DNA from: Trichoplax adhaerens
Lineage: Eukaryota > Placozoa > Uniplacotomia > Trichoplacea > Trichoplacidae
Length of the DNA stretch: 64,000 nt
Reading direction: 5' to 3'
Assembly (NCBI RefSeq): GCF_000150275.1
Contig: NW_002060946.1
Span: 1,512,202-1,576,201, forward strand
Part shown: positions 36,422 through 48,771 of the stretch, one piece after another
Position numbering within the stretch: position 1 is the stretch's first letter
Layout: every line of letters starts with the position of its first letter
The notes under the pieces: generated by a model
What the model saw: only the letters and a program-made list of their open reading frames with translations
What the model was told of the DNA's origin: nothing
Database searches by the model: none
Position numbers and translations under genes: made by a program

Positions 36422-39400
36422 ATGGATATTGTCTCAAAATGCCCATTCTTGTCTCGTGTATCGTGCAAGATTTTGACTTCTAGTCGAGCTGCTGCCATCT
36501 TTGATGCTCATGCACCTTTATGCCCGGTATTTTCTCGTACCGTCAGCGTTGATTCAAGATCGATCCAACAAGCTAGAAAAGCGCATGAAAATGATTCCGA
36601 TAAGAAAAAATCAACAGGTAACTTAGCCAAAGGATAGAAACGAAACTAGTTTGATTGAACATTCACAGCCTGCATGTCATTTCTTCGTCCATTGGATCGC
36701 GTATTGATACTTTAATAGAGGTCATTAAAACACTCATACGGTATGATTGTAATGGGCGTTATTGAACGGATCAATAGCTGCATTGCACGTTCCACCAGTA
36801 TCAATATCATTGAATGAAAGTGTCACCAGGGATGGAACGGATCACCAATCAGTTCTGAATTCAGTACTGAAATAACTTGAATGATTATTTATCACAAGTT
36901 TTGCAAGCCTTAGTACTATGAACGAGCGGCTTAAGGCTTGGGGAGTTATCCACATTTGAATTTTAACTGTACATCTTCAGTAACAATTGCTGTCTGCTAT
37001 AGTGTTAAAGTAATGAACTCCTACCAACTCCCTTGGATCAATACAGTACAAAAAGTCCAATTTTTTAAATCCTCCTATCAACACTGACAAAATGACATTA
37101 CTGTATAGCAATGACCGAATCAATTCGTTGGTGTGTCGTCCATTCTATCACACTGGAGTCGAAATCGTACATTTCATTCATGCTTCACTATGATGAAAAA
37201 AAGTAGTTGGCAAGTCGTAATGACTTTTGCCCGATTATTCAACATCACTAGATTACATATTTAAACCATTGATAATAGTGCACAGTATAGCATGGATTCG
37301 ATCGAAACAGAACACTTTAATAATCCTTCACCTTCTTTCATTTAAAGTATTCTAATCTTGCTATAAATATTTTCGGCGGTGAAAATTACAGTATTTCGGT
37401 AACGATATAGTAAAGCATTACTTACCAATTTGTTAGTATAGTAGTTTCTGGCAAATGTTTGTACGTTTCACCATAATACTCTGGAATAGTATTGACAACT
37501 GACAATCAACTAAATCTGCTACGATCGATTGAAATGGAGTTAGGAAATTATTACATAATTCTAATGTATCTTGCTGTGAAGTAGATGGCCTAAGTAGGAC
37601 TTTTAGATCCTTTATGCTGTTCTATAGTATGCACTGTAGGTTTAAATTTCAGAATTATATAGCTCCAAGCCATAACTTACAATAGTATAGGATACAATGC
37701 AGTGAAATTCCAGACAACAATAGTGTCCAGGGTTAGGGTTAGGGTTAAAGTAATCATGAAATCGATAATTAAGAGTAGCTAATAGTGTAAATTCTATGGT
37801 CCAATTCGTGATTGATTCTGAGCACGTAGCGTCCTTTATAATACTATAAAGCTAAAGCGTTTTGCAGTACAGTTAATCGATATACAGTGTACGGTAGTAG
37901 AATAAATAGTGTAATTAATAAATATCGATATGTTACGTGCTCTTGCTGTAAGGCAACAATTATTATCTAAAAATAGACTCGTAAAAAGTCCAATCGCTGC
38001 AACCTAGGGTATCTAGTCAATCGAAGTTATGCACAATTCAGACAAGTATCCCATCTTTTATCTTGGGTTACTGTGCTTTGGTACCATGTTCTAAATGGCA
38101 GACTTGTATTACCTAGATTGATTACCTTGTAGGCTATTTAACTTGCTGCTCTGCTGAAATCTTTTAATCATTATGGTTCTGGCATTTGTCAGTACAGTAC
38201 ATTAACTTTAGTCATTACTGAATTACTCCATATGACAATATCGAATGAAGATTATGGCGTAATTAAGCTATTAACCTCACCCAAAGCGAGTTAGTCTATG
38301 GGATGCTTTTCTTTCAATGCTCCAATTGATTCTAATAATGAAGGACATGTTTATCCGTGTTGGATTGATATCCTTTTCTAACTCTGAATCCGCCCGCCCA
38401 GTTTTACAGTTGATAATGTCAACAAACCGTTCATTTACTAATACTTAATATTAGCTCCTACTAAAGAGCCATTATTCTATAATGACAGTGTAGAATTAAG
38501 AAAAAGGCAAGTTTGTGCAGTCTTCCTATCTACATAATCCACGCACGATAGGTCTGATATTCGAATATATAGACGTACAATATCGCCAAGAAAAGGAAGA
38601 TAACTGAAATTTCCGTTTTACATTTCCCTAATTAAGAAGACGTTATGTTATAATGTAATCCAGATCACAAACACTTGTTTAGTCATTATCCATTATTGCT
38701 TACCTACCAGATAATTCGCAAAAACGTCAATTTCTAACCATTATTATTTAATATGAGATTGACTGACTAATGAGCTATTAGCCTCTAATTATATATTATG
38801 ACGTCACATTTTAATATTTAACGTCATAATTTCTTCAGATTAGCTATAGATTGCAGATAGCTATACAACATGCAGCTCTGTACAATATAATTTTGTAGGA
38901 TAAATTGAACTGGCTGCTCAGTCCGTGATTCATAAGCTTTACAATGACTGGCAGACATGTAGATAATTACGTCTAGGATGTTATAATTGCACCCAGGAGG
39001 GTCACTTTTTCTTACTGATCAAAAGTTAGCTAACCGTGAAAGAAGCAAAGATGTAGATCCAACTTAATGTCAGTAAGGTAATACGAGTGTAATTATAAAT
39101 GACAAAACAGCGACATCGTTTATTTACTAAAATACAAGCGTCCCATGAATACACTAGTAACTTAATAAATCAACTACTGTATGTACTATTTTCGATGACC
39201 TCTATAAGCCATAACAAAATAATCGTTTCCAGATGTATTGAGCATATTTCAAATATCTTTGTTTAAAAACAAATTAATCGTAATTACTTAGTACAAATAT
39301 TTTGTAAGCTTATCATCTAATAACATATTTTATCTTACTGATTATCCAGCTTATCAATGGCTAGTTGATATTTATATTATTGGAGATATACAGTATAGTA

Positions 39401-42400
39401 CAACGAAACGATGTTAAAATGGCATTTGTGGAATTCGGTTGTTGCTCAATAATTTTACATATCTCGTCATTATAGTAATCATTTAATGCCAAAATACCCT
39501 TGACATGCATATACTGTACGTAGCATATTTAATATATAGTGTACTTGTAGTGCAATAGCTAAATGAATTACGTTTAAAATACACGATAGAAAGTCTGTCA
39601 TCAACATTGAGCAGATAATTGTTCGAAAGCAGTAAATATACATAAAACGGTTGGAATTAGATGATATTACAACCTGTATTATCGTGCTATCGAATAGGAA
39701 AAATTTGCTTTTAGGTTGATTTTCCCCTTTTGATCATAGTCAGTTACATGAGTTATGTGTGTTCTCTTATATATCTACTAGATTCAGCTTAAATGTCAGT
39801 CAAAAATTTACAATTATTTTTCCATTTATCCGTAAAGTATGTTTTCATTGGAAGCAATATGATATTACCATTACAATTGATGGATAATTATAGGGACGAT
39901 AGTACTTATTTGCAACAATTTAGCATAATATTATTAAGATAGTGGAGACTTACATCGACCGGCAGATTATAAAATGCCTAAAAAAATTAATATTTTGATG
40001 CAATAGTTGTCCTGTTATTACATAGGTGCACATAATATGGTCTCCTGATCGACTACTTGCTGTTTTGCAGATTGATCTTGATTACCTTGATTATTGTTTT
40101 AGTTTATTAATAATATGACATGGGTTTGGTCAACTATTTGTTTCATGTATATGTTACGGCTATTCTTAAGAATATAATATAATCAGCCTTATTCTTAGGA
40201 CTGGTCATAACATATTCATGGAACGATCCTTGCCTAAATACGTTAATCTATACAGTAAAGTATTGCTAGGTAGTGATCTCCATCTTCCGACATATTCAAA
40301 TTTCATTTCAAGTCTATTTGATATAAAGGATAGAAGTGTAGAGCGAATACGAGTATGTGCTATAAAAATACTCCAAAATTTGAAGGCTTTATTTTGGCTT
40401 GTATTTTAATATCAAAGAAGTGACTGTTCAAAAACTAGTCCTAGTAATTACCTTTAATCGTACAAATGAATAAATTGTCATCGTCGTTAATTCAGTAGTT
40501 ACAACCCTATACTATCAACTATTTCTTCCTAAATTAATTGTAAGTATTGCAATGTACAGTATATCTAATGGTTACAAATGAAAACACGATGTACAGATTA
40601 ATTAACTTCCTTTGGTACTTGTCGTAGTTTATTCGTTTTACTAATTAATGTCTGTGTCAATACATCTTTCCTGCTGAGATTAAAAATACTGGGATACTTG
40701 TACTATCAATATGTAAAATTTTATCGGAATAATGCAGTATGTCATGAAGTTTACTAGCTGTTAAGCTCTTGCACCAAAACTATATCTAGTGAAAGGCAGG
40801 TTCTTCTCACATCTTTCATATTTTATTGTCATTGTTATTTCCAGTAGTTGGAGATTGTGCACAATATCTAATGTTCGGTCATAGGTCATGCATATTACTA
40901 TAAGCTTTACAAACAGCAAGAACTTAAGTCATCACGCCCTTCTGAGATACGTTGTCAAAATATTTCCTGTAAACAAATCCATTTGTAAACAATATGATAG
41001 CCAAAATGATGTTTTATGGAAAAATCTACCACGGCTTTAGCTTAATAACGAACAATTCAGGTTATGAATGAGTCATTATCATGTTGTAGTCTTTTACCCA
41101 CATCTTCTATAAAAACTATCGGTACAGAATTACGTTTGCAAGACAATACTGACAGCTACAGGTGTCCGTCCCTTTATGGTGACGTACGATACTTAAGTAC
41201 CGAACTTAGATGTGGTTGTCTTTAACGCTTACCTGCACAATCATAAGTGCGATTTGATACGGATAAATATTAAGGGGATTAATTATAAGCAAAAAAACTA
41301 AAAATTGTAACTAACTCTAGTCTTCACCAGGGCAAAAACTAACACTGCAATTGTTATTCATTTATGTATTTTCCTACTGTTATTAGCTTGGACAAAGTTA
41401 TTCAAGTACTCAATCGGTTGACTGTAGTCTCCTTTGTTACTTTGCCTAATAGAGCTAATTCTACGAGACATGACTGCATTGAAAGCCAGTGGGTTGCCTG
41501 AAAATTTTTCTTTTTATTTGTCTGTAAATTACAATAACTGAATAGGACTATAGTGAAAGATAGAAGATTGTGTTATTGAATTTTAAGAATAATCACCGTT
41601 ACATTGTCTTGCGGCTTTAATGTTATCGCTTACTTGATTCGATACGGATTACTGATGTGAATAATATTTTCTTAGGTAAGGAGAAAAAACCTGGAGACAA
41701 GCTATGCTTTGATAAAGATGCCGGCGACGGTAAGATTAATTTTAAAATGCTAACTATTATATTGTATTGTATTGTGCTATAAGTACTAAGTTAATACCTA
41801 AATAATTTTACATTCTCTTTGTTGATACAGACTTCTTTTGCGGTGTGTATAGTATACTGTACTAATACTGTATGTACATACCTTGCATGCTTCAATAGAT
41901 TACACCGCCTGATCAGATATCATTTTTGTCATAACGAATCAACGAGCGAATAAAACTAAAGTATTGTAGTCGTATAATTTTAAATATGAATAAGAAATGT
42001 CTGTTGTAACTTTTAATGTAGTCTACTCTATTATTAATAATTGTCTGCCAGTCTTATATTAATTAATCCCTTTAATTGTAGCTTTTATTTTGTAACGTAA
42101 TTACATCTTCTGACCATCGTAAACATTTTAGGCTTTTAACCAATCATGCACTGATTTTGCTAAAATTGATTGTTAAATCATGGCATGGTCAGCTAACTAT
42201 TATTTAAGCCAAGATGTGCCTATGGTTAGCATTATCGTTATTGAAATCTGTAAATTTGTACCATGATGGTATCCAATATCGGATTCCAACGTTATAAGTT
42301 ACTTGCTCTCTAGGTTATGATAATAAAAATTGAAGTAGAAATTTTTTCTACATGAAGGCCACTAGGTTACATATCGGAATACGTATCATGTAATTGTCGC

Positions 42401-45076
42401 GAGATGTTGCAAATTTGTCTTATTATCGATACTTATTTATACCGATCGCATTCAAAATAAATTTAGTGCAGCTTTACTAGATAATTGTTTGGCTGTTATA
42501 AAGTATTACCGACATCAAATACGGTACACATGTTTGTACATCTCAATGATGATAGCATGATGCGTTAATGCTCACAATTACTCCTGACGTATTACGTAAA
42601 TAAATGTGGTTACCACAAACCTAGTTCCCTGCTGCGTTGATTCGCTATGACTTGATTTGTTTGTCAAGAAAGTGGCCATTTTAGTATGATACGCCTCTGT
42701 TCAACTTTATTTGTTCACGTTAATGCTTTCAAAAAGCGGAACTGATCATGAGGATATATCCTCGAATTTTTACAGGATTCAAACGTTGCCCATTTCTGGG
42801 TCACTCTTCTCGGACACCCTTCGGCATTCCATACATTAAAAGTGCTAAAATCGTTGATGCATCTAACTTTAACAATCAAGGTAAGCTAAGTATAAACTAT
42901 GCAAGTAATGTCTTAAATTATGATGTACGATTTATTATTTGCATTGTTATGGCTAGTTAATATGTAACGTTGTATGAATCTGTGTTATAGCAAGTGCTCA
43001 CATGGAAGAAGTATATTTTTCCGGCGAACATAGTGAAAATTCTTCAAGACGACAAGGATTTTCAAACCCAAATCAAAGACAGTCGGTCGACCATGAATAT
43101 AAAACCACTAGAGGTAAGAATTGTAGTAAATTTCTCGTTTTATCGATATTGTCTAGTTGGTAGTAGTTAATTCTTCTTCATTAGTGGAGAAACAAAATAG
43201 ATCCATATGTACTGTAGATTACTGTAATGTACTGAAAGTATAATTTTTAGCATGCAACTTTGATCAAAATAGTAATTATAGAGTTATTATATATAAAATA
43301 TCTGTATCCGCATTGTACGAGAATCTTTTCATTTGCTAACCAATCTTTTTACGCTCTTTTGAAATAGAGCCGTTATTCAGTTATAATCAATTCTTTAATG
43401 ACCAAATTGAACTAAAGAAAAAGAATCATACGTATCGTATCTTCAAGGAAATTAATCGTTCCGCTACAACATTCCCCTTAGCAAAATGTCATCTTCCTGA
43501 CCAAACTAGGGATGAAATCACGGTTTGGTGTAGCAATGATTACTTAGGACTGAGTCGTCATCCGAAAGTTATTTCCGCTGTAACGTATGTAATGATATTT
43601 CAAGTAGTAGCTGTATTCTATAATGATTCATTAAAGCTGCCATACATTAAATGGTGCTAATACACTGTACGATTTATCTTTGTTATTGGATTTAGTGAAG
43701 CTCTTAAATGTTGTGGAACTGGGGCAGGAGGTACACGGAACATCTCTGGAACGAACAGTCTTCATCGCCGACTTGAAGCAGAACTTGCGCAGTGGCATAG
43801 AAAGGATGCTGGACTTTTATTCAATTCATGCTATTTGGCAAATGAAACTGCTATATCTACTTTGGCGCAACAGTTACCGAATTGTGAGATATTTTCCGAT
43901 GCTGGTAATCACGCTTCCATAATACAAGGTAGTGAATTGTGCCTTATGTATAAACTCAATAATAGTACACTCTAATATGCCTCGAAAGATCTTTTGTTAT
44001 CGTTAATGCATAATATTAATATGTTTATCTGAAAACTTTACGATAGGAATTCGTTTGAGTAAGAGTCCAAAGTTTATATTTCGTCATAATGATCCTGAGC
44101 ATCTAGAAGAGCTACTATCGAAATCTGATCGTTGTAAGCCTAAGCTTGTAATATTTGAGTCAGTACACTCTATGACTGGCGATATAAGTCCAATGAAGCA
44201 ATTGTGTGACGTTGCTCACAAGTATGGTGCTTTAACATTCATTGATGAAGTTCATGCTATCGGATTATATGGAGATACTGGTGCTGGTATTGCCGAAATG
44301 GAAGATATTATTGATCACGTAGACTTCATTAGTGGTACATTAGCGAAAGCTGCTGGTAACATTGGTGGTTACATTGTTGGAGATCGTGAAGCTATTGATA
44401 CCCTGAGGAGTTACTGCCCTGGCTTCATTTTCACTACTTCTCTTCCTCCAGCAACCGTTGCTGGTTGCCTAACTTCAGTCAATATTTTAAGGGGTGAAGA
44501 AGGCAAACAACTACGTTCAAGACTTCATTCGAACGTTGCTACTCTGTTCAATAAACTACGAGCAGTTAATATACCTGCAGTCAAGACTCCAAGCCATATT
44601 ATTCCTGTTCATGTGCGTTACTACTTTATAGAGATATAATTACGTCAAAGTGTAGTTCAATTCATCTATCTATAGAGTTAATAGCGATTATTTTATAACA
44701 CTTATTATTTACTATTATTTAGGTTGGGAATGCCGAAGAATGCTTACGTGCAAGTAATGATTTACTTTTGCAGCATAATGTATACGTTCAGTCCATTAAC
44801 TATCCAACAGTCCCTGTTGGTCAGGAACAGCTAAGGGTTACCACAACTCCTCTACATACTGAAGAAATGATGGATTACTTAGTTGACTCAATAAGGAGTG
44901 TATGGAAGCAGCACAACATTCCATTTTTATGGTCCGTCTGTAATAAATATGACAACTGCTACTGTACCGATGAATCAGCAACCGCCCTATGTCGTTACCA
45001 AACATATATTCGATCACGTTATAGGCCATCAAATCTAGCTGGAGCATCTTCGATTAGTATACCTATTTCCGCTTGA
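36422..45076 (+). CDS. ALAS1: 5-aminolevulinate synthase, mitochondrial, 8 coding exons, 615 aa
   Basis: PLP enzyme that condenses glycine with succinyl-CoA, the first committed step of animal heme synthesis. Coding exons 36422-36617, 41676-41729, 42776-42880, 42991-43113, 43368-43584, 43696-43928, 44047-44612 and 44723-45076 join in phase to 616 codons. The N-terminus starts [12 protein letters not shown], close to vertebrate ALAS1. It carries three Cys-Pro heme-regulatory motifs: Cys7 (KCPFLS), Cys34 (LCPVF) and Cys88 (RCPFLG). The core shows [10 protein letters not shown], the Gly-rich [13 protein letters not shown], Asp376 ([12 protein letters not shown]) for the pyridine nitrogen, and the Schiff-base Lys410 ([15 protein letters not shown]). 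The end is [19 protein letters not shown] plus a Cys-containing tail as in animal ALAS. Human ALAS1 is 640 aa. The first coding intron is 5058 bases; the others are 82-1046. I see no iron-responsive element (CAGTGN hairpin) in the leader, so heme feedback through the CP motifs is the likelier control. Confidence 0.96.
36618..41675 (+). other. Very long first coding intron of ALAS
   Basis: A 5058-base GT-AG intron (GTAACT ... TTCTTAG) splitting the first two heme-regulatory motifs from the third. I find no nested exon with protein character on either strand. It contains a short telomere-type repeat near 37.73 kb. The 63-codon ORF at 40218-40409 has no splice context and is not called. Confidence 0.75.
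37731..37748 (+). repeat. Short interstitial telomeric repeat (GGGTTA x3)
   Basis: Three consecutive GGGTTA units preceded by CA and followed by AAGTAATC, inside ALAS intron 1. TTAGGG is the ancestral animal telomere unit. Confidence 0.8.
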
Positions 45077-45933
45077 TTTAAACTCATAACCTCATTTCTG
45101 CTAGGCGATTAGTAGGCAATCTACTCCTCGGAAATGTACTTTTTTTCCAAATTTCGAATATCGGTACATTGTATAGCCGTACAGTCTATTGCTTTAGTGA
45201 TGTGTACTCAAAATTATGCATTGTTCATCACACACATGAAGCGAAATTTGGTTTTCCTTTACAATTGATATCATTTAAAGATAGTATAGTATATCTTGAA
45301 TGCATACATTTATAATATATTACATTCACACCTACAAACGCATATGGTATTGGGTGTCACGGATAAATGACGACGACAATGCTTCGAAGTTGGACACTCT
45401 GTGATTTATTGACGCTTTATTAACGATAGCAATAGCGATTTTATTACATTACTGTATTATATCACTTATGAAGCAAACGGTGTTACTGATATTAATTTGT
45501 ATCAACATATTACCAACTGAATATTTGAAAATATTGTTAAACCGGATTAAATTACGAAGAAAAAATAAAAATGTTTCTGATACAAAGACAGCATCGCATT
45601 CATAATCTTATGTAGGGTGCAAAACAGAAATCCTATTGTGATGTCAGGCAGGAAGACTACCTGCATGATTACTTATCTAAATCTGTAGTGACATTCTTCT
45701 ATGTTCATGTTTTTACAGAAAATAAGTTTGAAAATTACTTTCAAATTAAGTCTTCGTATAATCTCGATCTCTGCTTCATTAATAACTACTTGAGAAGGAC
45801 CAGTCGAGTAAATAAATTATTTGATTTATGCAATGTTATAATATTTTAATTTTTAAATAACTAGCATAGTCAGAATCAATCAGTGAATGAATGCATGTTT
45901 ACATCAAAGATTGCCGTAGACGATAAGCGCGTT
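45077..45933. other. Convergent intergenic region between ALAS and CCDC115
   Basis: AT-rich sequence with no exon or repeat that I can support. It should hold the 3' ends of both flanking transcripts. Confidence 0.6.
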
Positions 45934-48771
45934 CTATGTATTGCAGCCGATCTCTTGTGGGGTGGTGGTATTTTCTTCATTTTCTTGTAATTTTTCGGTT
46001 GTCACATCAGCTAACTCATTATTATCTAAATTACATTCAGCCTGAGATCTAGTAGACCTAAAGTTGTCTATGAGCCAATGTATTTCTTGTTGAAGAGAAG
46101 CCATTTCAACACATATATTGATGGCTGCATAATCGATTATAAAAGTAACTGATCAGTAAATGTTCTATCAAGTGCGAAATAAAAGTCTTACTCTTAATAA
46201 CGATATTACATAGGAAAGATATCGTCTAAAACTTCAAATCTAACCTTTTTCAAAGTCTTTTTGGGCGCTCCTCAAGCATGGAGGAACAAGAACACCAAAC
46301 CAGTTCAGTGGATTACCAATTTGATTTGCTTTTTCTTCTTTTTTACTCATTTTCATTTTATCTAAGTCTTGTGCTAACTTATCCACGGTTGTCTTATCAC
46401 CCGATTCCCCTTTACGTCGACGTACTGTTGATTTTATCTCTTCACCGTTCTTCGTTTTTTTATCGTCTATTCTATCGGATATATTGGAACGTAGTACTCG
46501 AAATTCTTCATAATTTGAATCTTTCGATGGACTATAATACAACATTTAAATGCATTCTATTCATTTCAGGAAAGTAAATTTGAGCTGTACACAGTAAAAT
46601 CAGGCAATAATAGCTACCATCACAGATTTAATAAAAAGTAGTGCAAGCATGTTAGTAATGCAGTATTATTACAGTAGACTGTAGCGAAGTATTCAATTAC
46701 AACAAAATAATCTTATAAATTGCATCATAATAGCATATACGGAGCAACTGCACGTGCCTGGATTGTAATCATTTAATAGTCCATGCCCTTTCGGTTGCAT
46801 ATACGTACAAGTTATTGAACAATTTCAATGACTGTCAGCTGCTAAGCTAACAGTAATAAAACATGCTCATTTGAATAGTCCATACTGATAGTATCAAGCG
46901 TACACGTAGTGTCTATCAGGAGAACCAAGTATATTGGCGCCTAAATCTACTTACTAACGTGGACTACTCACTTTTGACAACGAAGTAAACAGCGCTTTCT
47001 GTTCTATGGTACTAATTAGCCGCAGCGGTGATGTAATAGTTAACAAACTACGCACATAGTATAATAAATTTTGGAACATTTTCTAGATAAAGCTCAGTGT
47101 GATATAATCATGAAGAAAACTACTTTGCCGATAAGGATATATCGGTGATGATCTTAAGTACACCATTGCAGTATTTATAAGCAACACGCAAACTTACTCG
47201 ATTACGACACGTGTAATGGCTTCCATGTCTGACGGATACTGCAAGGCAGTAACAGCTTTATTACCCATTGAATAGCGCGCCTTGGACATATTATAGAAAC
47301 CCTAAAACAAGATTTTATTCTCAGAACATGATCATAACAAAGTTTGTACAACCATGTACGACTAGCCAAATAAGGGTTTATCACTCACTACTGATATTTT
47401 GGTAGTCATAAAATTTCAATTAAATGCTAACACTAGAGTTAAGAACAATTTGTAAAAGCTGAATGGACAATGATCATGATATTGACATTCAACTATACGC
47501 GTTTATTGGAGTTAATTTGTATAACTTATCGACCATTTCAAATACGATTACTTTATAATACTGTAAGTACAGTGCTATTGGTACAAGACAATAACTCTGT
47601 CCTCCTATGTTCATAATACCAAAGTAATGATAACGCAGCAGATTCGAGCGAGATTGGCAAAACTGATACTTTAGTACGAGTGAGTATACGAAGACATGGT
47701 GTAATTTACGGTCTATCACTATCTGCATTTTAGTAGAACAGTCTGAGCCATGGTAAATGTAAACGTAGAAAAAAGCAGCGAAGAAATTAGCAACTGCAAC
47801 CATTGCCGTAAGCTAAGTGGTAGTCTGTAGTTAAATTATTTCTAAAAGAATAAAGTTACAGAGTAGGGTTAGCTAACTTAAGGTAATGAATTGTAAGAAT
47901 ATCCATCTGATCCAGTCCAAGAGACTGCCAAAGAATACAACAATAGTTCAATCAATCAATCAATCTATTCAATCTCGAATGCAGAGCGTTATACACCATT
48001 TTAAAGCTTTCGCTACGTAAATACAATACATTTTAGTCTCAATATTGTAGTATTACCATTATTGCTGATATACATAGTATCTATTCATTATCGATTGAGA
48101 CTGTTGTATGCTATACATAAATCAGCAATATTTTCATCCAAGTTGAGGCAAAGTGCTTTCAACTGGACGTATTGCTGAGGTGAAAATCTCCATGTTGCAT
48201 GTTGCATGTTCCTATCTAATGTTTATTAGGTCAGAATATTTGGTAGCCTACTAGTTATTCATGCTGTTGCAATTGGTATGTCAGGATTATAGACTAAAGT
48301 TTCAATTTTGTCGAGTGGGAATGTGTAAGCATTAACTCAACTAAACATAGGATCATATTATTATTGCACTATCAGACAGACAAAACATCATCACAGGACA
48401 TACTTTACTTATCGTGCTGCAATGAATCGTTGTTATTCTATTAATTTATAACGTTAATATCATATCAGGGGTGATCGATGCTTGCAAGCCATGGCTACAG
48501 CATCCAGTCATGACTACTACTAACAGTATCACTCATTTTTGAAGTGCATTTCAGCCATGGAGGTAAACATTGCCAATACAGGATGATTCATTATCCATTG
48601 AAAATGCAAGTTCTATTTCTAGCTATTGAAAGTTCTATACTATCAGTAACAACTTGCCTCTTTTAATAAATTTTCTAATTGGGTCCATTGCTGTATCCTT
48701 TGGTCCAATTTGTTAAATAATGTCAGCAAGGTCCGATCTAAATCGGAGGAGAGCGTGTCTGTGTCCGCCAT
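45934..48771 (-). CDS. CCDC115: CCDC115 (Vma22-like V-ATPase assembly factor), 4 exons, 231 aa
   Basis: In yeast and humans Vma22/CCDC115 helps assemble the V0 sector of the V-ATPase in the ER. Exons 48658-48771, 47198-47301, 46245-46531 and 45934-46124 join in phase to 232 codons. Seen: an N-terminal helix (LLTLFNKLDQRIQQW), the family block KARYSMGNKAVTALQYP (human KARYAMGAKSVGPLQYA), a charged linker with RRRKG, the signature NPLNWFGVLVPPCLRSAQ (human DPLNWFGILVPHSLRQAQ), and a C-terminal coiled coil (INICVEMASLQQEIHWLI) followed by an acidic tail. The human protein is 180 aa; the excess is in the linker and tail. Exon 1 ends at a GAG|GCAAGT site, so intron 1 is GC-AG, 1356 bases long. The gene is head to head with BORCS6. 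Confidence 0.94.
48658..48663 (-). promoter_or_regulatory. GC-AG splice donor of CCDC115 intron 1
   Basis: The exon reads AAAGAG and the intron begins GCAAGT, the consensus form of the rare GC donor. No GT donor nearby keeps the frame with exon 2, which starts GGT TTC after TTTTAG. Confidence 0.8.
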
